Source: an uncultured Apibacter sp.
GTDB lineage: Bacteria; Bacteroidota; Bacteroidia; Flavobacteriales; Weeksellaceae
Direction of reading: 5' to 3'
NCBI GenBank assembly: GCA_945280365.1
Contig: CALYQD010000020.1
Span: forward strand, 1-43,466
Length of the DNA: 43,466 nt
Both the position numbers and the translations under genes were made by a program. The notes under the pieces are model-generated. The model was not told where the DNA came from and made no database searches. It saw nothing but the letters and a program-made list of their open reading frames with translations. This document shows positions 6,853-16,218 of this stretch, one piece after another. Every line of letters starts with the position of its first letter. The first letter of the stretch is position 1.

Positions 6853-9800
6853 TTATAATTTTTTTAGTGCGATTTTAATTTTAATCTCATTAATGTCTAA
6901 TTCCGTTCCTTCGGTAGTGTCACTTGTAAAAGTTAATTTATGTGTTAATGTTTCAGAGCATATATATTCCATGTTATCGTTAACAGATCTTTCAATTTCA
7001 TCATTTGCCAGTATCAATAAAGATATTTTGTCGGTAACTTCCAGCCCATGATCTTTTCTCAGATTTTGAATTTTATTTACCAATTCACGGGCAATTCCTT
7101 CCGATCTCAATTCAGGAGTGATCGTTATATCCAGAGCAACAGTAAGTTTACCATCGTTAGCAACTAACCATCCCGTAATGTCCTGCGTACGTATTTCAAC
7201 CTCTTCTAAATTTAGCTCATAGCCTAAAATTTGAATGGATCCGTTTTTTTCAAATTCTTCAATTTGAGAAGAAGATAAATTTTGAAGCTCTTGGCTGACC
7301 ACTTTCAGATCTTTTCCTAATTTAGGGCCTAATGCTTTAAAGTTAGGCTTTACTGCTTTTACTATAATATCGGAGGCCTCTTCAGGATTTAACAACTGTA
7401 CCTCTTTGACATTGACCTCTTGTTTTATTATAGGGATGATAGATTCAAGATTTTGTCTGTCTGATGTACTTAAGACAGGAATCATAATTTTTTGTAAAGG
7501 TTGACGAACTTTTATATTTTCTTTTTTACGTAAAGAAAATACCATCGTGGTCACCTTTTGAGCTAAATGAGTTCTCTCCAATAGCAGATAATCAATCTCA
7601 TTTTCCTGTTTAACAGGGAAATTAGCTAAGTGTACAGAGACAAAAGGTTCTTTGCCGGTTACTGCATTCAGATCTTGATATAATCTATCGGAATAGAAAG
7701 GAGCGGCCGGCGACATTAATTTAGCAATAGTGTCCAGACATTTATAAAGAGTCTGATAGGCAGATATTTTATCATTGGAATATTCCCCTTTCCAAAAACG
7801 TCTTCTTGATAAACGCACATACCAGTTACTTAAATTATCTATAACAAAGGCATTGATAGCTCGTAATGCTTTAGTTGGTTCATAATCGGAATAAAATGAA
7901 TCTACCTCTTCAATTAAGATATTTAGTTCAGAAAGTATCCATTGATCTAATTCGTTTCTATTTTCAAACGGAATATCTTTTTCTTTATAACAGAACCCAT
8001 CTACATTTGCATATAGGGCAAAGAAAGAATAAGTGTTATACAAAGTACCGAATATTTTACGACGTACTTCATCTATGCCCTCTAAATCAAATTTCAAATT
8101 GTCCCAAGGTTGAGCATTGGAAATCATATACCATCGAGTTGCATCCGGTCCATACATAGCCAAAGTTTCAAAAGGTTCAACGGCATTTCCTTTACTTTTG
8201 GACATTTTATTTCCTTTTTTATCCAAAACTAGTCCGTTGGAAACTATATTTTTAAATGTGATACTGTCAAAAATCATAGTTCCTATGGCATGCAAGGTAT
8301 AGAACCATCCACGAGTTTGATCGACCCCTTCGCATATAAAGTCAGCAGGGTAGTATTTTGAGGTATCAATATATTCTTTATTTTCAAAAGGATAATGCCA
8401 TTGTGCATAAGGCATGGCTCCTGAATCAAACCATACATCAATCAAATCACTTTCACGCTTCATAGGCTTTCCGCTCTCGGAAACCAAGATAATTTGGTCT
8501 ACAATGTTTTTATGAAGATCTATTTTATTATAATTTTCTTCAGAATAATCACCCACCACAAAATCTTCAAAAATATTTTTAGACATAAATCCGGCTTTTA
8601 CAGATTTGTCCATTTCTTCTATCAATTCTTTAAGTGAGCCGATGATAATTTCTTCTTTAGCATCTTCTGTTCTCCAGATTGGTAAAGGAGTACCCCAATA
8701 TCTTGATCTAGAAAGGTTCCAATCATTTGCATTCTCCAACCAGTTTCCAAATCGTCCTTCTCCTGTGGATTTAGGTTTCCAGTTTATGCTCTGGTTAAGT
8801 TCCGTCATCCTTTCACGAACCTGAGTAATTTTTATAAACCAAGAATCAAGTGGATAATATAAGATTGGCTTATCAGTTCTCCAACAATGAGGATAGTTGT
8901 GGTTATATTTTTCTACTTTAAAGGCTTTATTTTCCGTTTTTAAAAGTATGGCTAATTCTACATCAGTAGATCTTTCAGGAGCTTCATTCTCATTATAGTA
9001 CTCAATACGTACATATTTGCCTGCAAAAGGTTGAGGTAAACCCTTGATAAATTTTCCCTGTAAATCCACTAAAGGAACAGGATTTTGATTTTCGTCAAGG
9101 ACTAACATGGCAGGAACTCCATGTTCCTTAGAGACTTTAGCATCATCTACACCAAAAGTCGCAGCTGTATGAACGATCCCTGTTCCATCTTCGGTAGTAA
9201 CATGATCTCCGTCAATTACCACAAACGCCTTATCTGCGTCTTCATAAGGTAAGGCCCAAGCAAGTAATTGTTCATATTTAATTCCGACTAAATCTTTTCC
9301 CTTATATTCAGAAAGTATTCGATATGGTATTTTTTTATTTTCAGGTTTAAATTCATTAAAATCTGAATCTGATTCTGCAGGTGCAAACTTTCCTGAAAAC
9401 TGACTTCCCACCAGTTCTTTAGCTAAGATTACATGAATCGGCTCAAAAGTATATTGATTAAATGTTTTCACTAATACGTAATCAATGATGCTTCCTACTG
9501 TTAAGGCGGTATTGGAAGGTAATGTCCATGGAGTAGTTGTCCAAGCTAGGAAATAAACATCTCCGTCAATTTCATTAAATAAATTGGTGCTCTCTTTAAT
9601 GGCCTTGAATTGAGCAACAATAGTGGTATCGGTAATATCCTTATAGGCGCCGGGTAAGCTTAGCTCATGGCTAGAAAGACCGGTTCCGGCTTTTGGAGAA
9701 TAGGGCTGTATTGTATACCCCTTATATAATAAACCTTTATTGTAAATTTGTTTTAAAAGCCACCAAATGCTTTCCATGTATTTGGGGTCGTAGGTAATAT

Positions 9801-10248
9801 AAGGATGATTCAAATCCACCCAATATCCTATTTTTTTGGTTAATTCGTTCCAAGCGCCTGTATAACGCATTACGGCTTCTTTACAAGCCTTGTTGTATTC
9901 TTCTACAGTAATTTTTTTGCCAATATCTTCTTTTGTGATACCCAACTCTTTTTCCACTCCTAGTTCTACCGGTAATCCATGAGTATCCCATCCGGCCTTT
10001 CTATTGACTTGTTTCCCTTTTAATGTCTGAAATCGACAGAAAATATCTTTAATAGTACGTCCCATTACATGGTGTATTCCAGGCATTCCGTTGGCGGAGG
10101 GAGGTCCTTCAAAAAATACATATTTTGGATTGCCTTCACGAGATTTTATGCTTTCTTGAAAAATATTGTTTTTTTCCCAGAAATCTAAAATTTCATCTGC
10201 AAATTTATTTAGATTTAATTCTTTATATTCTTTAAATTTATTGCTCAT
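6853..10248 (-). CDS. ileS: Isoleucyl-tRNA synthetase, type 2 with GIHH signature
   Basis: IleRS charges tRNA-Ile and edits mischarged valine. The length of 1131 residues fits the longer, eukaryote-like type 2 enzymes. Class I motifs are clear. The HIGH position reads GIHH at residues 57-60 (PSANGMPGIHH), with first and third positions swapped relative to HIGH. The CP1 editing domain has WTTTPWTLPSN at 236-246 and TEDGTGIVHTA near 352-362. The KMSKS loop is exact at 681-685. The codons for GIHH (10069-10080) were read directly. Type 2 IleRS is naturally tolerant of mupirocin, and the GxHH variant has been linked to very high resistance. It heads the operon with the DksA-like gene and lspA. 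Confidence 0.97.
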   Translation of the reverse strand: MSNKFKEYKELNLNKFADEILDFWEKNNIFQESIKSREGNPKYVFFEGPPSANGMPGIHHVMGRTIKDIFCRFQTLKGKQVNRKAGWDTHGLPVELGVEKELGITKEDIGKKITVEEYNKACKEAVMRYTGAWNELTKKIGYWVDLNHPYITYDPKYMESIWWLLKQIYNKGLLYKGYTIQPYSPKAGTGLSSHELSLPGAYKDITDTTIVAQFKAIKESTNLFNEIDGDVYFLAWTTTPWTLPSNTALTVGSIIDYVLVKTFNQYTFEPIHVILAKELVGSQFSGKFAPAESDSDFNEFKPENKKIPYRILSEYKGKDLVGIKYEQLLAWALPYEDADKAFVVIDGDHVTTEDGTGIVHTAATFGVDDAKVSKEHGVPAMLVLDENQNPVPLVDLQGKFIKGLPQPFAGKYVRIEYYNENEAPERSTDVELAILLKTENKAFKVEKYNHNYPHCWRTDKPILYYPLDSWFIKITQVRERMTELNQSINWKPKSTGEGRFGNWLENANDWNLSRSRYWGTPLPIWRTEDAKEEIIIGSLKELIEEMDKSVKAGFMSKNIFEDFVVGDYSEENYNKIDLHKNIVDQIILVSESGKPMKRESDLIDVWFDSGAMPYAQWHYPFENKEYIDTSKYYPADFICEGVDQTRGWFYTLHAIGTMIFDSITFKNIVSNGLVLDKKGNKMSKSKGNAVEPFETLAMYGPDATRWYMISNAQPWDNLKFDLEGIDEVRRKIFGTLYNTYSFFALYANVDGFCYKEKDIPFENRNELDQWILSELNILIEEVDSFYSDYEPTKALRAINAFVIDNLSNWYVRLSRRRFWKGEYSNDKISAYQTLYKCLDTIAKLMSPAAPFYSDRLYQDLNAVTGKEPFVSVHLANFPVKQENEIDYLLLERTHLAQKVTTMVFSLRKKENIKVRQPLQKIMIPVLSTSDRQNLESIIPIIKQEVNVKEVQLLNPEEASDIIVKAVKPNFKALGPKLGKDLKVVSQELQNLSSSQIEEFEKNGSIQILGYELNLEEVEIRTQDITGWLVANDGKLTVALDITITPELRSEGIARELVNKIQNLRKDHGLEVTDKISLLILANDEIERSVNDNMEYICSETLTHKLTFTSDTTEGTELDINEIKIKIALKKL

Positions 10249-10465
10249 TTTATTTTAAAACAAATCTTAAAAAATTGATTTGCGAATATACGAAAAAAAA
10301 GTCTATCCTAAATGGACTTTAATTGTAAGGAAAATCTTATTTATTATATTACAATCAACTCTTTATAACTGATCAAATAAGTAAAATAATAATGCTAATT
10401 TTGTTAAAAATTTATGTCTACTCATTAAAATTTAGCTCATAAATAGGATGTATAAAATAAAATTT

Positions 10466-11965
10466 TTATAACAAAGGAGAAATAAGCTTAGCAATTGAAT
10501 TACCCATATCAACAAGTTTATTTCTTTTAATCCATTCCCTATAGGTTACTTCCGTACTGTTCCCAATGTCTTCCATAAAAGCGTCATAAAGTTCTTGATT
10601 GATGGTCTCACTGTAAACTAAGGCACTAATTTCAAAATTTAAATCAAAACTTCGCATATCTAAATTAGCTGATCCTATAACGGATAGGTTAGTGTCTGAA
10701 ATGATCGTTTTCGCATGGACGAATCCTTTAGTATATCTGTAGATTCTCACACCGGAAGCTAGGAGCTCTTTATAATAAGCGCAAGAAGCAGCGTTGACAA
10801 TGATGCTGTCAGATTTATAGGGAACTAGTATCCGTACATCTACTCCGCTTAAGGCTGCATATTTTAATGCATTAACGATCGTTTCATTAGGGATGAGATA
10901 CGGAGTTGTTAAATAAAGTCTTTTCCGGCTTGACATTATAATGCCGTTATAGACCAGCATGATCGTTGCTCTATCACTATCGGGGCCGCTAGCAGCAATC
11001 TGCATAAGTTCTGGATTTTTATCTATTGCGAACACCGGAGATGATTTATGAAAATAATCTTTATCAAAAGGATCAACATCATTTCCCGAGCAAAAATTCC
11101 AATCAGTTATAAAATTATATTGCAATCCATTTACAGCTTCACCTTCAACCATAAAATGAGTATCGCGCCAATATAATTTACTGTTAGAGGAATTTATATA
11201 TCGGTCGTCAACATTAATTCCGCCGATAAATCCCACTTTTGAATCAATAATTATTATTTTACGGTGATTACGATAATTCATACGGTTTGCAAATGCATAG
11301 AGCTTAATTTTATAAAAAGCAGCGACTTGTACTCCTCCTTCACGTAGTTCCTTAATCATTCTTTTATTAAGAGAATGACTCCCGAAATCATCGTAAATGA
11401 ATCGCACAGTAACTCCTTCTTTCGCTTTTTCCAGAAGAATTTCTTTGATTTCATTCCCGATATTATCATCGGCAAAAATATAGTATTCAATATGAATGTG
11501 TTTTTTTGCTTTTTTTAATTCTTCAAGAACTTTCCTAAATTTATTTTCACCGTTTATAAGGAGTTCAGTCCTATCAGCAATATAAAGGGCAGAAGAACTA
11601 TCATTTAATAACATTCGAATCGGGTGTATTTTACCTTCTAGAAGTTTATTATATCTTAAGATTCTTTTTTCTGTATGTTCATTTATTTCATTTCTGATTA
11701 TTTGATAGAAATTTCGATCGTGTGTATATTTCCTTTTATAGAGTTTTTCCAATCTATAATTCATGCCTATGGAAAAATATAAAATAACGCCTATGATGGG
11801 AAGTATAACGACTATAAGCAAATAACCGATAGCTTTTGAAGGGTTTACAGTATTTTTTATGATTTTAAAGATCGTATAAATAATAACAATGAAATAAATA
11901 ATAGCACCTATTATTGATAGAAATTCAAAGTTCAAAGATTTAAACCATTCTATAAATTTATCCAT
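10466..11965 (-). CDS. cls: Cardiolipin synthase (phospholipase D family)
   Basis: Cls joins two phosphatidylglycerols, or a related pair, into cardiolipin at the inner membrane. The 499 residues are typical. Two N-terminal membrane helices (about 15-35 and 46-68) precede two PLD domains. HKD motif 1 is H234RK...D241 followed by GGINVDDRY, and motif 2 is H418AK...D424 followed by GSANLDMRSF. Both catalytic sets are intact. The gene stands alone, with 217 bp downstream and 439 bp upstream free of other genes. A second cls copy elsewhere in the genome cannot be judged from here. Confidence 0.94.
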   Translation of the reverse strand: MDKFIEWFKSLNFEFLSIIGAIIYFIVIIYTIFKIIKNTVNPSKAIGYLLIVVILPIIGVILYFSIGMNYRLEKLYKRKYTHDRNFYQIIRNEINEHTEKRILRYNKLLEGKIHPIRMLLNDSSSALYIADRTELLINGENKFRKVLEELKKAKKHIHIEYYIFADDNIGNEIKEILLEKAKEGVTVRFIYDDFGSHSLNKRMIKELREGGVQVAAFYKIKLYAFANRMNYRNHRKIIIIDSKVGFIGGINVDDRYINSSNSKLYWRDTHFMVEGEAVNGLQYNFITDWNFCSGNDVDPFDKDYFHKSSPVFAIDKNPELMQIAASGPDSDRATIMLVYNGIIMSSRKRLYLTTPYLIPNETIVNALKYAALSGVDVRILVPYKSDSIIVNAASCAYYKELLASGVRIYRYTKGFVHAKTIISDTNLSVIGSANLDMRSFDLNFEISALVYSETINQELYDAFMEDIGNSTEVTYREWIKRNKLVDMGNSIAKLISPLL

Positions 11966-12404
11966 ATTATTGCTTGTAACTAAATATTCAATATAAATTT
12001 AATAAATGTAAATAAATTATTATTTTGATGTTTATGGATATAATTTTTATATTTTTAGGTTGTATTTTATCTTTTGTTGTGTGTATGTTTGGTTAATTGT
12101 TATTTAAAATAAAAACCTTATCAATATTTAGTATAAATTTTATGAATTAAAAAAAATGATTTTTTTATTGATCTGATAAATTTTAATAGTTAAGATGAAT
12201 TATTTAAATGAGTAATAATCTTCTTATTTTTACTAATAATATTACTATAAGTTTTATATTTAATGTTAATTGAGAGATGAAAAATATGTAAATAAATTTA
12301 ACAGTAATTTAATTGGTACGTAAATGTGAATTATGAAATTCTTACAAAGATACATTTACTTCTATATCTTGCTATAATAAAAAAAAGATAAGTAGGGATG
12401 AACT
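11966..12404. other. AT-rich gene-free spacer between kdsC and cls
   Basis: No gene, RNA or repeat was found in this 439-bp stretch. It is made of AT-rich sequence with no open frame of protein-like composition and must contain the cls promoter, but no clear TAnnTTTG with a spaced TTTG could be fixed on the minus strand. Confidence 0.5.
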
Positions 12405-12935
12405 CTATATGGAAGCTGTTTCGTCTCCGCTTTCAAGGTAATCCCAATCGCCTCTAACTCGTAATACCTGTTCAATGACATCTCTTACACATCCCTTTCC
12501 TCCCTTATAGGGAGAAATATAATCGGCAATGGAAAGAATTTCAGGGCATGAGTCTTTAGGGGCTGCACCAATTCCTACCTTTGACATAACTTCATAATCA
12601 GGTAGGTCATCGCCCATGTATAAGACTTCATGAGGTTTCAATCCATATTTATAAAGGAAATCCTCTAGATCATTCCATTTGTATTTTGAATCAAGATATA
12701 CATCCGTTATTCCTAAATAATTTAAGCGGCTCACTACAGAGGCATCTCTACCGCCTGTAATAACAGCAATTTTATATCCTTTTTTTATGGCAAATTGTAA
12801 GGCAAAACCATCTTTAGTATTCATATTTCGTATCATTTCGTTATTGATAAGAAGGATTGATCCGTCGGTCATGACTCCGTCTACATCAAATACAAATGAA
12901 TTAATATGGTTGAGCTTTTCTTTATAATTTATCAT
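12405..12935 (-). CDS. kdsC: KdsC-like HAD phosphatase (KDO 8-phosphate phosphatase)
   Basis: This small HAD phosphatase has 176 residues, the KdsC size. HAD motif I is FDVDGVMTDG with Asp17 and Asp19 and the extra T-D-G typical of KdsC/NeuA-C. Motif II is the ITGG around residue 60 and motif IV is GDDLPD at 108-113. It lacks a large cap domain, as expected for a tetrameric C0-type HAD. The predicted reaction is dephosphorylation of 3-deoxy-D-manno-octulosonate 8-phosphate in lipid A core synthesis. A related sugar-acid phosphatase is the alternative. Its start overlaps the DUF2520 gene by 14 bp, so the two are translationally coupled. Confidence 0.87.
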   Translation of the reverse strand: MINYKEKLNHINSFVFDVDGVMTDGSILLINNEMIRNMNTKDGFALQFAIKKGYKIAVITGGRDASVVSRLNYLGITDVYLDSKYKWNDLEDFLYKYGLKPHEVLYMGDDLPDYEVMSKVGIGAAPKDSCPEILSIADYISPYKGGKGCVRDVIEQVLRVRGDWDYLESGDETASI

Positions 12936-13698
12936 TATAAGTATTTAGAATGGAATTAGTTAGTAATGAATAAAGTTGATATAAATTAGAATCGGATTCT
13001 AAAATTGACAAATGCTTTTGAATCACAAGAGAATCATTTCTTTTTGCTGGTCCTGTTTGTGCATCGTAAGGGGAAATATCATCATTGATTTTTTCTACAG
13101 TTTCTTTAATCAAGGGTTTTAAAATAGCAAAAGATATATCTTGTTTTCGACAAATTTCATTAGCGATGTAAAACAAATGATTAGTGAAATTGTTTGCCCA
13201 TATTCCCGTCATATGTATTTGTAATCGTTTATTTGAATCTACAATATACGCCTCGTCTGAAATTCTGTTAGCCAAGTTGAGAAGAGTGTTTTCGTCATTT
13301 TTATTTTCTGCTTCAATAAAAAAAGGAATTTTATCATATTCTAACGCTCTTTTTCTTGAAAATGTTTGCAGCGGATAAAAAACCCCTTTTCTATATTTTC
13401 CTTTAAGGGCAGATAGAGATGTTGAGCCTGAGGTGTGTACAACTAAACAATCTTCAAAGGGTACATAGTAGGAAATTTCCGATATGGCCTTGTCGGCAGT
13501 ACAAATAATATAGATATCCGCTTTAACGATTTCAGAAATTTTATCTGTATAATCTATATTATACTCATTGGCAAAATTTTGTGCTTTATCCAGTGTTCTG
13601 TTAAATATCTGGACTACGTTTACCGTATTTTCAAGCAAGGCTCTGGTTAAATGATAGGCAACATTTCCGGCACCTAAAATTACAACATCTATATGCAT
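12922..13698 (-). CDS. Rossmann-fold DUF2520 oxidoreductase-like protein
   Basis: The 258 residues form two parts. An N-terminal Rossmann fold carries the dinucleotide-binding GAGNVA at residues 9-14, a second strand ending in FNRT and an IICTADKAI segment like the NADP-binding face of F420/ProC-type reductases. The C-terminal helical half has the hallmark H.TGIWANNF..HLFYIA and TGPAKRND segments of the DUF2520 family. The substrate is unknown. The gene lies between pheT (12 bp) and kdsC (14-bp overlap), an arrangement I recall as common in Flavobacteriia. An NAD(P)-dependent reductase is likely from the fold, but no reaction is assigned. Confidence 0.85.
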   Translation of the reverse strand: MHIDVVILGAGNVAYHLTRALLENTVNVVQIFNRTLDKAQNFANEYNIDYTDKISEIVKADIYIICTADKAISEISYYVPFEDCLVVHTSGSTSLSALKGKYRKGVFYPLQTFSRKRALEYDKIPFFIEAENKNDENTLLNLANRISDEAYIVDSNKRLQIHMTGIWANNFTNHLFYIANEICRKQDISFAILKPLIKETVEKINDDISPYDAQTGPAKRNDSLVIQKHLSILESDSNLYQLYSLLTNSILNTYNDKL

Positions 13699-13710
13699 AG
13701 GTTTTTGACA

Positions 13711-16131
13711 TTAATTATTTCTTAATTCAGCATGAAATTGTGTTGAAAAACAATCCAACAATTTCTTTATTACTTTATCAATATCCTGATCTGTAAGAGT
13801 TTTATTTTCATCCTGAAGGAAAAAATTCAAGGCATAGGATTTTTTACCTTTCGGTAAATTCTTACCTTCATAAACATCAAATAGATTTACGGATTTAAGT
13901 AATTTTTTTTCTGTATTAAAAGCAGCTTCATAAATGTCAAAATAGTTGGTTTCTTTATCCAATAGCAATGCTAAATCTCTTGTAGATCCAGGAAATTTAG
14001 GTATTTCGGTTAGTTTATATGGTTTCTTTTTAGAAGCGAAATCCACAAGCTTTTCCCATTCGATTTCCGCATAAAATACATTTCCTTTTAATCCAAATTC
14101 TTTTAAAAGATTAGGATTCACACTTCCCAATTTTCCTAAAGAAATCGAATTAACGAATAATTCAATGCCCTCTTTAAATATTGGAGAAGATAATAACGGT
14201 TTTTCGTCAAGCTGTAGATTAAATCCTTTTATTAGCTGAGATATTACCCCTTTGAGATGAAAGAAGGAAGAGGAAGTATTTGGGATAATCCAATTGCTTT
14301 CTTGATAATTCCCATATAAGGCTATCGAAAGTTTTTTAATTTCTATGTAAGTCTCATCAGAAGTTTTATAATAGCTTTTTCCAAATTCATAAAATTTGAT
14401 TTCTTTTTGATTACGGTTATTATTAAATGAAATACTTTGTAAAGCTCCATAAACCAAAGATTGCCTCATCACACATAAATCTGCGCTTAGTGGATTAATC
14501 AGTTCAACAAAATTGGTATCAGTACTTCTACGAGTAGTTAATGAATTATTTATAATCTCATTAAAGCCATTATATTTAAGTTGAGTTGCGATAGTATTTT
14601 CAAGAAATTCTTCATCGAATGCATTTTTCTTTTCATACGCGAATGAAAATTTTTCTGGAATATCTATTTGATTATATCCGTAAATTCTTGCAATTTCTTC
14701 AATAACATCTATTTCTCTTGTAACATCAACACGGTATGCTGGAACTAGAAGGTCTAGCACCTCATTGGTGTCGCTAATAATAGTAAATTCTAATGATTTT
14801 AAGATTTCTTTTATCTGCTCTCGATGAATTTTCTTTCCTAAAATACAATCAATCTTGCGATATCTTACAACAGTATTTACATCCTTAATAGGAGTAGGAT
14901 ATTCATCTATGATCTCTCCGACGATTGTTGCATTGGCAAGTTCTTTAAAAAGTTCACATGCCTTTTTCAACGCAAGAATCGTATAATTTGGATCTACGCC
15001 TCTCTCAAAACGAAAAGATGAATCTGTGTTCAATCCTTCTTTTTTAGAAGTTTTCCTAATTGAGACAGGATCGAAATAGGCAGCTTCTAAGAAAATATTT
15101 TTCGTTTCTTGATTAACTCCTGAATTAAGTCCTCCGTATACACCTGCTAGACATAAAGGAGTATCTTGTGCGTCTTTAATAACTAATTCCGAACCTGACA
15201 GAATTCTTTCCACCTTGTCTAATGTGATAAATTTAGTTCCATCAGGTACAGTTCCTACTTTTATTTTTTGACCATTTATTTTATCTGCATCAAAAGCATG
15301 AAGCGGTAGTCCATAGGAATGTAAAATATAATTAGTAATATCTACAGCATTATTTATCGGGGATAAACCGATAACTTTTAATTGATTTTGAAGCCAGTCA
15401 GGAGAAGGTTTAATTTCAATATTTTTTAAATATATACCGGAATATCTAGGGCAAAGTTGTGGATTTTCTATCTCTACGGTAATCGGATTTCCTTTGGTTT
15501 CATCCAATTTGAAATTTTCAACGGAGATCGTTTGTAATTCAGCCTTTATTTTTCGGCTCTTTAAAGCTGCGTATAAATCGCGTGCAACTCCATAATGAGA
15601 CATCGCATCTGTACGATTAGGAGTTAATCCTATTTCCAGACAGTAGTCTTTAGAGATCTTGTATACTTCGCTAAGCGGAGTACCTACTTCTAAGTCATTA
15701 TTTAATACAAGAATTCCTTCATGACTTTTACCTAAGCCTAATTCATCTTCAGCACAGATCATTCCAAAAGATTCTTCTCCTCGTATTTTACTTTTTTTAA
15801 TCTTAAATTCGCTACCGTCTTCAGTATATAATAGAGTACCCAAAGTTGCTACAGGAACTTTTTGTCCTTTTTCAACATTAGGTGCACCACATACAATTTG
15901 TACGATTTCTTTACCTATATTTATTTTGGTTAATTTTAGCTTGTCAGCATTCGGATGTTTTTCACATTCAATAACTTCTCCTACCACAACACCCTTAAGG
16001 CTACCTTTTACTGATTCAATTACTTCTACATCTTCCACTTCCAAACCTGTATCGGTAAGTACAGATGCTAATTTTTCAACAGGTATTTCAGTCTTTATAT
16101 AATTTTGTAACCAGTTATAAGAAATTTTCAT
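13711..16131 (-). CDS. pheT: Phenylalanyl-tRNA synthetase beta subunit
   Basis: PheT pairs with PheS, which is not in the window, to charge tRNA-Phe. The 806 residues are normal. Domain order is an N-terminal strand set beginning MKISYNWL, an EMAP-like tRNA-binding domain (about 40-150, with HPNADKLKL and VCGAPNV), the B3/B4 editing domain (about 210-390, with NNAVDITNYI), the B5 domain (about 400-480), the catalytic-like core, and the C-terminal FDX-ACB anticodon-binding domain (about 710-806, beginning KFPGSTRDLALL). It is the first gene of a pheT, DUF2520, kdsC run. A hairpin terminator separates it from dnaN upstream, so it should have its own promoter. Confidence 0.97.
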   Translation of the reverse strand: MKISYNWLQNYIKTEIPVEKLASVLTDTGLEVEDVEVIESVKGSLKGVVVGEVIECEKHPNADKLKLTKINIGKEIVQIVCGAPNVEKGQKVPVATLGTLLYTEDGSEFKIKKSKIRGEESFGMICAEDELGLGKSHEGILVLNNDLEVGTPLSEVYKISKDYCLEIGLTPNRTDAMSHYGVARDLYAALKSRKIKAELQTISVENFKLDETKGNPITVEIENPQLCPRYSGIYLKNIEIKPSPDWLQNQLKVIGLSPINNAVDITNYILHSYGLPLHAFDADKINGQKIKVGTVPDGTKFITLDKVERILSGSELVIKDAQDTPLCLAGVYGGLNSGVNQETKNIFLEAAYFDPVSIRKTSKKEGLNTDSSFRFERGVDPNYTILALKKACELFKELANATIVGEIIDEYPTPIKDVNTVVRYRKIDCILGKKIHREQIKEILKSLEFTIISDTNEVLDLLVPAYRVDVTREIDVIEEIARIYGYNQIDIPEKFSFAYEKKNAFDEEFLENTIATQLKYNGFNEIINNSLTTRRSTDTNFVELINPLSADLCVMRQSLVYGALQSISFNNNRNQKEIKFYEFGKSYYKTSDETYIEIKKLSIALYGNYQESNWIIPNTSSSFFHLKGVISQLIKGFNLQLDEKPLLSSPIFKEGIELFVNSISLGKLGSVNPNLLKEFGLKGNVFYAEIEWEKLVDFASKKKPYKLTEIPKFPGSTRDLALLLDKETNYFDIYEAAFNTEKKLLKSVNLFDVYEGKNLPKGKKSYALNFFLQDENKTLTDQDIDKVIKKLLDCFSTQFHAELRNN

Positions 16132-16151
16132 TGATTCTATCTATTTATATC

Positions 16152-16186
16152 AAAAAAATCTTATGTAAATAAATAATTTACATAAG
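16152..16186 (-). terminator. Terminator between dnaN and pheT
   Basis: Perfect 11-bp arms CTTATGTAAAT (16160-16170) and ATTTACATAAG (16176-16186) enclose a 5-nt loop. On the minus strand the stem is followed by seven U from 16158 to 16152. It lies 33 bp after the dnaN stop and ends that transcript before pheT. Confidence 0.85.
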
Positions 16187-16218
16187 AAGAAAAAAGTGGT
16201 TTATATTTTAAATTTATT

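Noticed and set aside
10386-10440. Imperfect inverted repeat (gctaatttt and aaaatttagc) downstream of cls
   Set aside because: The arms are AT-only apart from the ends, far apart and imperfect, with no following T run on the minus strand. Not convincing as a terminator.
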